From Methylibium sp035762065 (GTDB taxonomy: Bacteria > Pseudomonadota > Gammaproteobacteria > Burkholderiales > Burkholderiaceae_C), in NCBI RefSeq assembly GCF_035762065.1, contig NZ_DASTPW010000053.1:1-64000 (forward strand): a DNA stretch of 64,000 bases, written 5' to 3'. Position 1 is the stretch's first letter, and each line of letters begins with the position of its first letter. The notes under the pieces were generated by a model. The model made no database searches and was not told the DNA's origin. It saw only the letters and a list, made by a program, of their open reading frames with translations. Shown piece by piece: positions 55,601 to 63,001 of the stretch. Both the position numbers and the translations under genes were made by a program.

Positions 55601-58600
55601 CTTCGATCTGCGCGCCGGCGCCCCCGTTGCCGAGCACCGTCGCGCCGTCGGCCTGCAGGCCGACGAGGTTGCCCTCCAGCGAGGCGCCGGTGACGCCCGG
55701 GCCGGCGAGCAGCACGCCGTGCCCGTCGTTGCCCGAGATCAGGTTGCCGACGATCCGGTTGCCGGCGTTGACGTTGTTGACGAGCACCCCGTGCGCCGCG
55801 TTGCCGCGGTCCAGCGTGCCGCTGGCGTCGGTGCCGATGTAGTTGCCCTGGACGACGTTGTCGTCGGACAGGCCGCTGCCGCCGATCTGGATGCCGGAGA
55901 GCCGGTTGCCGGAGATCACGTTGCGCGCCGCCGCGGTGGCACCGCCGATGGTGTTGCCCCGGGCGCCGTCGAGCACGCGCACGCCGAAGTTGTTGTCCGC
56001 CACGGTCACGCCGTCGGCGGCCAGACCGATGAGGTTGCCCGCCACGACGTTGCCGGTGGCGGCCGGCCCGTACAGGCCGATGCCGTTGCCGCCGTTGCCG
56101 CCGACGAGGTTGCGGTCGGCGGGGTCGGTGCCGCCGATGAGGTTGCCGGCGCCCCAGATGTACAGGCCGGCCCCGTTGCGGTAGGCGGCGCCGAGGTTGG
56201 CGCCGCTCGCGTCGAAGCTGCCGAGGTAGTTGCCGGCGATGGTGTTGCCGTCGGCGCCCGCCTGGATCTCGATCGCGTCGGCGCCGAAGTTGCGGATCAC
56301 GAAGCCGCGGATCGTGCTGCCGTCGGCGCTGGCGCCGAGCACCAGGCCGTCGGCGGCGAGGGCGTTGCCGTCGAGCACGATGGCCGGGCGGCCGCCGTTG
56401 GCACCGAAGCTGTCGTCGGTGCTCGCGTCCAGGGTCACCGTGCCGGTGATCGTGGGCAGCGCGCTCGCGAGACTGATCGTGTGCACGCCGGTGCCGGCGA
56501 TGGCGAAGACGATCGCATCCGCGCCCGCCGCCGCGTTGGCGTTCAGGATCGCCTGGCGCAGCGAGCCGGCGCCGGCGTCGTTGGTATTGGTGACAGTCAA
56601 GGGCGTGGCGGTGAAGCCGAGCGTGTAGGTGGCCGGGTCGCCGGCGAGCTGCAGGCTCAGCGAGGGCGCGCTCAGCACGCCGTCGGAGACGAAGCGCACC
56701 GCGCCCGCCTGCAGCTGCGCGGCGGTGAAGCTCGTCACCGGCGCGCCGCCGACGACGACGCTGCCGCCGTTGGCGCCGGTCACCTGGAACTGCAGCGCCG
56801 CGGGCGGCGTGTCGACGTCGCTGACCACGAGCTGCGGCGCGCCGAGCACGATGCTGCCCACCGCGTCGAGCGCCCGGTCGGCGCCGACGCTGACCTGCGC
56901 CGCGTCGTCGACCGCGCTCACGTCGAAGCTGAGCGTCGCCACGTTCGAGTCGAGCTGGCCGTCGCCGACGGCGAAGCGCAGGTTGGCCAGCCCCGCACCG
57001 CTCGCTTCGGCAGGCGGCGTGTAGACGAGGTTGCCCGCCTGCAGGTCGGCCAGCGCGATGCGTTGCCCCGCGGTCACGGCGACGCCGCCGAGCGTGAGCG
57101 TGCCGGTGGCCGGCAGCTGGTCGATGCGCACCTCGGCCAACGCGGCGCCGGCGTCGGGGTCGCTGAACGGGAAGGCGCCGGGCAGGATCGCGAACGGCGT
57201 GTCCTCGACGAGCGCCAGGCTCGCGTCGGTGGTGCTCGGCGCCTCGTTGACGTTCAGCACGGTGACGGCGAGCGCGCGGGTGCTGGCGGCACCGAAGCGG
57301 TCGCTCGCCTGGACCTGCACGTCGTAGACGTTGTCGGCGCCGGCATCGAGCGGGTTCTCGCGGTCGGGCGCGACGGTGAAGCTCAGGGCGCCGGTGGCGG
57401 CATCGATCGTGAAGCGCGCCGCGTCGGCACCGCCGACGATCGCGTAGGTCACCGCGTCGCCTTGCGCGTCGGTGGCGGCCAGCGTGGCCACCGCGGTCGC
57501 GCCCTCCTGCACGTTCAGGCTGGCGGAGCCGCCGAAGGCCGGGGCACTGTTGCTGCGCACAGCCACGCCGGGCGACAACTCCGAGGTCGAGCCGAAGGTG
57601 GGTCCGCCCGTCTGCTCGGTCGCCGTCGCGGTGAGCATCTCGCCGACGGCGAAGGCCGCGGCACCCGGGCTCAGGCTGAAGTCCGCACGACCCTGGCCGT
57701 CGGTCGTGACGACCACGCTGGCGATGTACCGGGCCGCTTCGCGGTTGCCCGAGACGGGCGAGGCGAACACTTCGATGCGGTAGGTCGTGCCCGCCGCGGC
57801 GTCGAGGCGGCCTTCGACGAGCGTCGATCCGCCGTCTGCCAGGGCGAGGCTCAGAACGGGATGGTTCTGCAGGCCGTTGGCGCCGGTGTCGGCATCGAGC
57901 GCATCGTTGGGCGTCGCGCCGTCGTAGTAGCCCAGGTCGATGCCCACGCCCGCGCGGATGCGGTTGCCCAGCAGCGCGTTGCCGGTGGTCGTGGAGCCGC
58001 CCACCACGATGCCGAAGTAGCTGTTCGCGATGGTGTTGCCCTCGCCCGCCAAGGTGCCGCCCACACGGTTGCCGGTGGCTCCGGTCTGCACCAGCACGCC
58101 CAGGCCGTTGCCGAAGTTGGCGCTGCCGGTGGCGTCGGTGCCGATCCAGTTGCCCTGCACGAGGTTGCCGCTGGTGCCGGTGTCGCGCAGCTCCACGCCG
58201 GCGTTGAGGTTGCCGCCGACCACGTTGCCGGCGCCGGCAGCAGCGCCGCCGATGGTGTTGCCCGACGAACCCTGCCCCAGCCAGATGCCCTGGCTGCCGT
58301 TGCCCAGCGTCGCGCTGCCGCTGGCGTTGAGGCCGACCCAGTTGCCCTGCACGAGGTTGCCCGAGCTGGCCAGGATCAGCACGCCGTTGTCGGCGTTGCC
58401 GGCGATCACGTTGCGCGCCGCGGCGCTGGTGCCGCCGATGGTGTTGTTGCTGGCGCCGTTCGTGATCGAGACGCCCTGCGATCCGTTGCCGCGCGCGACG
58501 CTTCCGCCGGCGTCGGTGCCGACGTAGTTGCCCTGCACCAGGTTGCCGGTGGCGCCGGCGCCGTTCAGCAACACGCCGTTGTTGGCGCTGGCCGAGATCA

Positions 58601-60008
58601 CGTTGCCCGCGCCGGCCGCGGTGCCGCCGACGACGTTGTTCGCGCTGGTGATCACGACGCCGTGCCCACCATTGCCGAGCGCCAGGCTGCCGCCGGCATC
58701 CACGCCAATCCGGTTGCCCTGCACCAGGTTGCCGCTGCCTTGGATGGACACGCCGTCGTTGCCGTTGCCGCCGATCACGTTGCGGTCGGCGAGCGCCGTG
58801 CCGCCGATGCGGTTGCCGGTCGCGCCGGCGATGACGTAGACGCCCGTCTGGCCGTTGCCCAGGCCGGCACCGGCGGCCACGCCGCTGGCCTCCAGCCGGC
58901 CGATGTAGTTGCCGGCGATGACGTTGTTGTCCGAGCCGCCCTGGATCTCGATGCCGTCGAGCGTGAAGTTGCGGATCACGAAGCCGCGGATCGTGCTGCC
59001 GTCGGCGCCGGCGCCCAGCACCAGGCCGTCGGCGTTGAGGTCGTTGCCGTCGAGCACGATGGCCGGGCGGCTGCCGTTGGCACCGAAGCTGTCGTCGGTG
59101 CTCGCGTCCAGGGTCACCGTGCCGGTGATCGTGGGCAGCGCGCTCGCCAGGCTGATCGTGTGCACGCCGGTGCCGGCGATGGCGAAGACGATGTCGTCGG
59201 CGCCCGCGGCGGCGTTGGCGTCGAGGATGGCCTGGCGCAACGAGCCGGCGCCAGCGTCGTTGGTGTTGGTGACGGTGAAGGTGGCGAGCACGCCGGCGTA
59301 ACTCGTCTGCAGCGCGATGGAGGGCGCCGCCGCCGTCTCGATCGCGCCGTGCCGGCGTTCGAGCAGCCAGTCGCCCCCGCGCGCCGCGGCGCCGGTGGCG
59401 TCGGTGCTCGCGGCCACGTCGGCGCCGGTCAGCGCGGCGAGCCGCTCGACCAGCGCGGCACCGCGCAGGCCCGCGCCGATGTCGCAGCCGTAGAGCAGCA
59501 GGTCGGCGTCGGCGGCGAGCGCCGCGCGCCAGCCGAGCAGGGTTTCGGCGTGCTGCTCGACGTTCTCGGCAGCGAGCCATCCGCTGCCCAGCCGCAGGCC
59601 GCCTTCGCTGCCGTGCGTGATGACGTGCAGCGCCGCGACGCCGCTGCGGCCTTGCAGCGTCTCGCCGATCTGTTGCAGCCCGTCGCGCGTGGCGTCCAGG
59701 CGGATCACCTCGAAGCTGCGCTCGCCGGCGAGCTGCTGGGCCAGCAGGTCGGCGACGATCGCCTCGTGCCCGGGCACGCGCGCGTCGACGAACACCAGCT
59801 CGACGGGCTGCGCCGCGGTGCCCGAGGCCGGCGCGCCTTCGCCTTCGTGCAGCCAGGCCAGCGAGGCGGGCGCGTCGTCGCGCACGCCCACCCAGCTCAC
59901 CGGCGCGGCGAGCGCGGCCAGGTCGGCGGCATAAAGGATGCGCGGCTCGATCTCCTCGATCGACGCACGACGGGCGGGCACGCGCCGGGCCCCGCGGTGA
60001 GCTGCCAC
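52644..60008 (-). CDS. Giant surface protein: LEPR-XLL-like N-terminus, DUF4347, two beta-helix/cadherin-like blocks, C-terminal anchor
   Basis: 2454 residues. The N-terminus has no usual signal peptide, but residues 17-30 (IEEIEPRILYAADL) resemble the LEPR-XLL motif of large surface proteins. Residues about 70-235 form a DUF4347 domain with His132 (VITHGSEGG) and Cys175 (LLLYGCDIGAG), a possible caspase-like dyad. Two long blocks follow (about 245-1136 and 1137-2150). Each starts with VTNTNDAGAGSLRQAIL and a beta-helix region full of GNLVQGNWIG-type turns, and ends with cadherin-like domains (FTIDAATG, VNEAPS). A Pro/Ala-rich linker, a transmembrane helix near residues 2360-2390 (TSAVLLGAGLVWWSLRLAG) and an acidic tail end the protein. 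I chose GTG 60008 because GAGG precedes it and it lies seven bases after the adaptor stop. Likely an adhesin or matrix protein. Confidence 0.87.
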   Translation of the reverse strand: MAAHRGARRVPARRASIEEIEPRILYAADLAALAAPVSWVGVRDDAPASLAWLHEGEGAPASGTAAQPVELVFVDARVPGHEAIVADLLAQQLAGERSFEVIRLDATRDGLQQIGETLQGRSGVAALHVITHGSEGGLRLGSGWLAAENVEQHAETLLGWRAALAADADLLLYGCDIGAGLRGAALVERLAALTGADVAASTDATGAAARGGDWLLERRHGAIETAAAPSIALQTSYAGVLATFTVTNTNDAGAGSLRQAILDANAAAGADDIVFAIAGTGVHTISLASALPTITGTVTLDASTDDSFGANGSRPAIVLDGNDLNADGLVLGAGADGSTIRGFVIRNFTLDGIEIQGGSDNNVIAGNYIGRLEASGVAAGAGLGNGQTGVYVIAGATGNRIGGTALADRNVIGGNGNDGVSIQGSGNLVQGNRIGVDAGGSLALGNGGHGVVITSANNVVGGTAAGAGNVISASANNGVLLNGAGATGNLVQGNYVGTDAGGSVARGNGSQGVSITNGASNNTIGGTSAAARNVIAGNADNGVLILASSGNLVQGNWVGLNASGSATLGNGSQGIWLGQGSSGNTIGGAAAGAGNVVGGNLNAGVELRDTGTSGNLVQGNWIGTDATGSANFGNGLGVLVQTGATGNRVGGTLAGEGNTIANSYFGIVVGGSTTTGNALLGNRIRAGVGIDLGYYDGATPNDALDADTGANGLQNHPVLSLALADGGSTLVEGRLDAAAGTTYRIEVFASPVSGNREAARYIASVVVTTDGQGRADFSLSPGAAAFAVGEMLTATATEQTGGPTFGSTSELSPGVAVRSNSAPAFGGSASLNVQEGATAVATLAATDAQGDAVTYAIVGGADAARFTIDAATGALSFTVAPDRENPLDAGADNVYDVQVQASDRFGAASTRALAVTVLNVNEAPSTTDASLALVEDTPFAILPGAFPFSDPDAGAALAEVRIDQLPATGTLTLGGVAVTAGQRIALADLQAGNLVYTPPAEASGAGLANLRFAVGDGQLDSNVATLSFDVSAVDDAAQVSVGADRALDAVGSIVLGAPQLVVSDVDTPPAALQFQVTGANGGSVVVGGAPVTSFTAAQLQAGAVRFVSDGVLSAPSLSLQLAGDPATYTLGFTATPLTVTNTNDAGAGSLRQAILNANAAAGADAIVFAIAGTGVHTISLASALPTITGTVTLDASTDDSFGANGGRPAIVLDGNALAADGLVLGASADGSTIRGFVIRNFGADAIEIQAGADGNTIAGNYLGSFDASGANLGAAYRNGAGLYIWGAGNLIGGTDPADRNLVGGNGGNGIGLYGPAATGNVVAGNLIGLAADGVTVADNNFGVRVLDGARGNTIGGATAAARNVISGNRLSGIQIGGSGLSDDNVVQGNYIGTDASGTLDRGNAAHGVLVNNVNAGNRIVGNLISGNDGHGVLLAGPGVTGASLEGNLVGLQADGATVLGNGGAGAQIEGAGHTVGGTAPGARNVFAGNANGIVLTGSGATGNVVEGNYIGTDAGGSLDRGNLFQGVVIAGGASGNRIGGTGAAARNLVAGNNDNGIYVTGSGTTGNLVQGNWIGITAAGTATLGNGAQGVWVGGGAAGNTVGGTAAGAGNVIGGSTFAGVELNAGASASLVQGNWIGTDATGTRNFANGTAGVYLHLGANGNLVGGTSAAAANLIANNGHGIVVADAASAGNALLGNRIRDNGGLGIDLGPFDGVTANDPLDADAGPNGLQNHPTLTQAIVLGGSALIEGRLDSAANTSYRIEFFASPSGHPSGHGQGARWLGSAVVTTDASGSADFAATLAGSAFAAGEVISSTATVQFGAASFGATSEFSANRVARGNSAAAFGGPAVFGASENQTAVATVAATDAEGDATRFAIVGGADAARFTIDAATGVLSLVAPPDRETPQDADADNVYELQVRVTDAWGAASTRALAVTVLDVNEAPSAVDRALSLDEDTPLAILASSLPFADPDAGAALAEVSIDRLPASGALTLDGAAVLPGQRIALADLQAGRLVYTPAADANGSGLASLRFAVGDGQLDSNLATLSFDVRAVDDATRVEVGGNGLLDATGGVRLGAPQLAASDVDTPAAAVALQVSGTTGGSVVVDGRPVSSFSLAQLQAGAVSFVADGTTATPTLSLRLAGDPAVYTLGFAAAPAPAPAPAPAPAPAPAPAPSVLPPPEPMPLPAAPPAPAPVAGSPAPSSGGGPAPAPAPAPAADGPAPAGAGEAGAVPPGEAEGADRVASVPDAGLRPMAAMASAEAVERRLEPSGTAASAGIGFFGARGFAAAAAAPGFGPIVFELASLEIGVPLAASATPLGVDAAAGPLRSAASSIDLLALLQRQSAEEGATERLHVEISPAQTSAVLLGAGLVWWSLRLAGLLAAVLAHVPVWRHLDPMPILPAPDEDDADAPGSAAPAQPAAPQRQETDQDEQASRELLEQARGDAPRRRNTRW
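53509..53544 (-). repeat. 12-bp tandem repeats in the Pro/Ala linker of the giant gene
   Basis: Three perfect tandem copies of GGAGCAGGCGCC (plus-strand reading) encode alternating Ala-Pro residues. They lie within the linker between the last cadherin-like domain and the membrane anchor, and probably vary in copy number. Confidence 0.75.
56290..56598 (-). repeat. Internal duplication copy 2, start of the second beta-helix block
   Basis: Nearly identical to 58969-59277 at a constant offset of 2679 bases (893 codons). It encodes the start of the second beta-helix block (VTNTNDAGAGSLRQAIL onwards). The distance marks the size of the duplicated unit. Confidence 0.85.
58969..59277 (-). repeat. 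Internal duplication copy 1, start of the first beta-helix block
   Basis: Partner of 56290-56598. Aligned by eye the copies differ at scattered bases only, mainly silent, so the duplication is either recent or kept alike by recombination. Confidence 0.85.
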
Positions 60009-60015
60009 GCCAGCC

Positions 60016-60936
60016 TCAACGCGCGAGCGATGGAGCCGTGGCGACCGCGGTGGCGACCGGCGCGGGCGACACCCCGGCACGGCTCGCGCCGGGCGCGGCC
60101 GGGCCGGGCGCGGCGGGGGCCGCGCCGTTCGCGAGCATCGCCTTGCAGCGCACGCCGGCCGGGATGCTGGCGTCGGGGTTGGCCAGTTCGAGCCGCGCGC
60201 GGAAGGTGTTGCTGGCCGGGTCGATCACGCGGTCGACCTGGCGTGCCAGCGCCTGCACCGTGGCAAGCGCGGCGAGGTCGGGCTTGACGCTGAGCGCGTC
60301 GCCGGCCTGCACGCGGCCGAACAGCGCCGCCGGCAGCACCACCTCGACACGCAGCGGCGTCACGGTGGCGATCTTGAGGATCGGGCGCTCGTCGACGCGC
60401 TCGCCGGCATCGAGGTGGCGCTCGACGACGACGCCGTCGATCGGGCTGCGGATGCTGCGCTGCTCGAGCTGCGCGGCGGCCAGCTGGCGTTCACGCTCGG
60501 CGTGGCGGGCCTGCTCCTGCGACTGGCGCCAGCGCGCCTCGGCCACTTGTGCCTCGGCGATGGATTGGTCGAGCGCCTGGCGCGACACGAACTCCTGGCG
60601 GAACAGGTCCTCGGCGCGCTCGCGCTTGCGCTGCGCGAACTCGTGCGACATGCGCGCCGACCGCAGCTCGGCTTCGGCCGCCGCGCGCGATTGCGCGACC
60701 TGCAGCTGCGCGCGCTCGACGTGGTTGCGCAGCGTCGCGATCACCTGGCCGCGGCGCACAAGGTCGCCGCGTTCGACCAGCACCTCGTCGAGCACGCCGA
60801 TCACCGGGCTGCCGACGTCGGCGGTGCGCGACGGGCCGATCAGGCAGCCGAGCGAATCGGCCTGCGCGGCACCGGCCGCAAGCACGAGGAAGCCCGCGAG
60901 CAGGCGCGGGGCGGACGGAAGGCTGAGGCACGGCAT
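60016..60936 (-). CDS. Periplasmic adaptor (HlyD/RND-type membrane fusion protein)
   Basis: 306 residues. A signal peptide (LLAGFLVLAAGAAQA) is followed by a lipoyl-type half-motif (GVLDEVLVERGDLVRRGQVI), a long alpha-hairpin (residues about 75-155, rich in Arg, Glu, Gln and Ala), the second lipoyl half (IRSPIDGVVVERHLDAGERV), and a beta-barrel region (PLRVEVVLPAALFGRVQAGD). This is the full layout of a membrane fusion protein linking an inner-membrane transporter to an outer-membrane channel. The ATG has AGGAG about ten bases upstream. Neither pump nor channel gene is seen beside it; instead it lies between the SecA-like gene and the giant-protein gene, so a role in exporting that protein is inferred. 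Confidence 0.87.
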   Translation of the reverse strand: MPCLSLPSAPRLLAGFLVLAAGAAQADSLGCLIGPSRTADVGSPVIGVLDEVLVERGDLVRRGQVIATLRNHVERAQLQVAQSRAAAEAELRSARMSHEFAQRKRERAEDLFRQEFVSRQALDQSIAEAQVAEARWRQSQEQARHAERERQLAAAQLEQRSIRSPIDGVVVERHLDAGERVDERPILKIATVTPLRVEVVLPAALFGRVQAGDALSVKPDLAALATVQALARQVDRVIDPASNTFRARLELANPDASIPAGVRCKAMLANGAAPAAPGPAAPGASRAGVSPAPVATAVATAPSLAR

Positions 60937-60987
60937 CGAAAGGACTCCTGCTGGCTATGTCGGCATCGCGGCGCCGGACTTGAGGGC

Positions 60988-62988
60988 TCAGACCGGCCCG
61001 CGCGAGAACGCGAGCGCGATGCGGCGGCGGCGGTCGTCGCGGCGCAACTGCCAGCGCGCATGCAGGTCGGCCGCGCCCTGCGCCGCCTGCACGACGGCGG
61101 CGAAGGCCGTGGCGGCGCGCCGGCGCACCGGCGGCAGCGGGCTGTCGTGCGCGGCGGGTCGCCAGCCGCCCGGCAGCGCGCAGGCGCGCGCCAGCGCCCG
61201 CAGCGCCCGTGGCGTGGATTCGGCCAGCGCTTCGTCATCGAGGCTGCGCAGCGTCTCGCAACTGCCCGGCGCGCCGTGGCGCGCGGCGCGGCCGAGCAGC
61301 TGCCGGTCGAGCCGCGCCGAGCGGTTGTGCATGAGGTTCGCGACATGCAGGCCGCCGGCGGCCAGCACCGCCGGCTCGCAGGCGATGTCGGCGCCGCGGC
61401 CGGCGACCAGCGTGGTGACGGTGATCGTGCCGGCGCGGCCGGCCTGGGCGAGGCGTTCGGGCTCGTCGGCCGCGTGGCGCGCGTGCAGCAGCTGCACGCG
61501 CGCGGCACCGTCGTCCGCGAGCCGGCGGCACAGCTCGGCGGCCAGCGCCTCGGCCTCGGCGACCGAGCCGCAGCCGATCAGCATCGCGCGGCCGGCGGCG
61601 GCCACCGCGCGGGCGCGCGCGGCGACCACGGCGCAGCGCGCGGCGGCGTCGGCAAACAGCGCGGTGCCGAGCTCGCGGCGGCGCCCGGGCCGGTGCGGCT
61701 CGATGCGCCGCACCGGGAGCCGGTAGAACCAGCGCAGCTCGAGCCGGGCCTCGCGCAAGGTGCCGCTCGCGCCGCCGAGCTGCAGGTAGCGCGCGAACAG
61801 CGACTGCACCGCGAGCTGCGCCTCGACCTGCATGGCCGGCGGCAGCTCGAGCCCCTCCCGGTGCGCGACCAGCGCGTGCAGAGCGCGCTGCCACTGCGTG
61901 CCGGGCATCGCGCGGCCGGTGGTCGGATCGATCAGTTGCAGCAGGTCGCGGCCGTCGCGCCGCACGATGAGGTAGTCGCGGTCGCGGCGCAGCAGGTGGC
62001 GCGCGACCAGCGCCTGGCGCACCAGGTCGCGGCCCGCGCGCGGGTCGCGCGGCGCGGCGGCGTCGGCGCGGGCCGCGGCGGCGTCCGCGGCATCGATGCG
62101 CGCACGGCCGGCGTCGCTCAGCTCCACGGCGCGGTGGCCGGCGTCGAGCCGGAAGTCTTCGCCTTCGCGCAGCGAGGCCGCGCAGGCCTGCGCCCAGGCC
62201 AGCCGCGCCGGCGCCAGGGCCGGCGGCGCGGCACGCGCGATCAGCAGCGGCGTGCGCGCATGGTCGATCAGCACGCTGTCGGCTTCGTCGATCAGCGCCA
62301 AGTTGAGCCCGCGCAGCAGCGGCGGCGAGGCGCCGAGCCCGTCCTTCATGTAGTCGAAGCCGAGTTCGCGCGCGGTGACCCAGCAGACGTCGCAGGCGTA
62401 GCGCGCGCGGCGCGCCTCGGGCGCCAGCTCCGCCTGGATGGCGCCGGCGCGCAGGCCCAGCAGCGCGAGCGGCGCGGCGGCCGCTTCGGCATCGCGCGCG
62501 CACAGGTAGTCGTTCGAGCTCACCACGTGCACCGGCACGCCAGCCAACGCCGCCACCGCGGCGGCGAGCAGCAGCGCGATCGACTTGCCTTCGCCGGTGT
62601 CGAGCTCGACGAGCCGGCCCTGCAGCATCGCGCGCGCCGCGCGCAGTTGCGTGGGGTAAGGCGTCTGGCCGCGGCTGCGCCGCAGCGCTTCGGCGGCGAG
62701 CCGCAGGCCGCGCGCGAGCCCCGCCTCGTCGAAGCCATGGCGCGACAGGCCGGCGCGCACGCCGGCCAACTCCTGCGCGAAGGCCGCCGCGTCGGGCGGC
62801 GCAGGCAGCGCCTCGATGCGGCGCAGGAAGCGCGCTTCGGCACGCGCTGCGGCGCCCGGCAGACCGGCGAGCGCGTCGCCTGCCGCGTCGATCAGGCGCC
62901 AGGCGAGCGTTTCGCCCTCGGCGCGGCGCTGCGGATAAGGCCCGTGCAGCGGGCCGGGTCGCGGCAAGGCGGCGGGCAGCGCCGGCAT
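60988..62988 (-). CDS. Short SecA-like ATPase
   Basis: 666 residues, compared with about 900 for housekeeping SecA. Conserved SecA motifs appear in order: VELDTGEGKSIALLLA (Walker A, Lys135), HVVSSNDYLCARDAE, ARELGFDYMKDGLG, ALIDEADSVLIDHARTPLLI (DEAD-type Walker B in the SecA context), TVTTLVAGRGADI, and GGLHVANLMHNRSARLDRQL followed by LGRAARHGAPGS. The two nucleotide-binding folds and a reduced preprotein-crosslinking region (residues about 250-330) are present. The helical scaffold is shortened, and the C-terminal zinc-binding Cys/His tail is missing. It is probably an accessory translocation ATPase for the giant protein two genes downstream. ATG 62988 was chosen from a frame open to 63081. 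Confidence 0.88.
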   Translation of the reverse strand: MPALPAALPRPGPLHGPYPQRRAEGETLAWRLIDAAGDALAGLPGAAARAEARFLRRIEALPAPPDAAAFAQELAGVRAGLSRHGFDEAGLARGLRLAAEALRRSRGQTPYPTQLRAARAMLQGRLVELDTGEGKSIALLLAAAVAALAGVPVHVVSSNDYLCARDAEAAAAPLALLGLRAGAIQAELAPEARRARYACDVCWVTARELGFDYMKDGLGASPPLLRGLNLALIDEADSVLIDHARTPLLIARAAPPALAPARLAWAQACAASLREGEDFRLDAGHRAVELSDAGRARIDAADAAAARADAAAPRDPRAGRDLVRQALVARHLLRRDRDYLIVRRDGRDLLQLIDPTTGRAMPGTQWQRALHALVAHREGLELPPAMQVEAQLAVQSLFARYLQLGGASGTLREARLELRWFYRLPVRRIEPHRPGRRRELGTALFADAAARCAVVAARARAVAAAGRAMLIGCGSVAEAEALAAELCRRLADDGAARVQLLHARHAADEPERLAQAGRAGTITVTTLVAGRGADIACEPAVLAAGGLHVANLMHNRSARLDRQLLGRAARHGAPGSCETLRSLDDEALAESTPRALRALARACALPGGWRPAAHDSPLPPVRRRAATAFAAVVQAAQGAADLHARWQLRRDDRRRRIALAFSRGPV

Positions 62989-63001
62989 CGCCCGTTCCGG
63001 A

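Noticed and set aside
53560..59290. Regularly spaced repeats resembling a CRISPR array
   Set aside because: The repeats are in-frame beta-helix coding units of variable sequence and spacing, without constant short direct repeats or unique spacers.
52686..60287. A 2533-codon open frame on the plus strand, antisense to the giant gene
   Set aside because: Its translation is Arg/Ala/Gly/His-rich with no domain pattern. It is the mirror of the repetitive high-G+C giant gene, which itself has clear domains and start signals.
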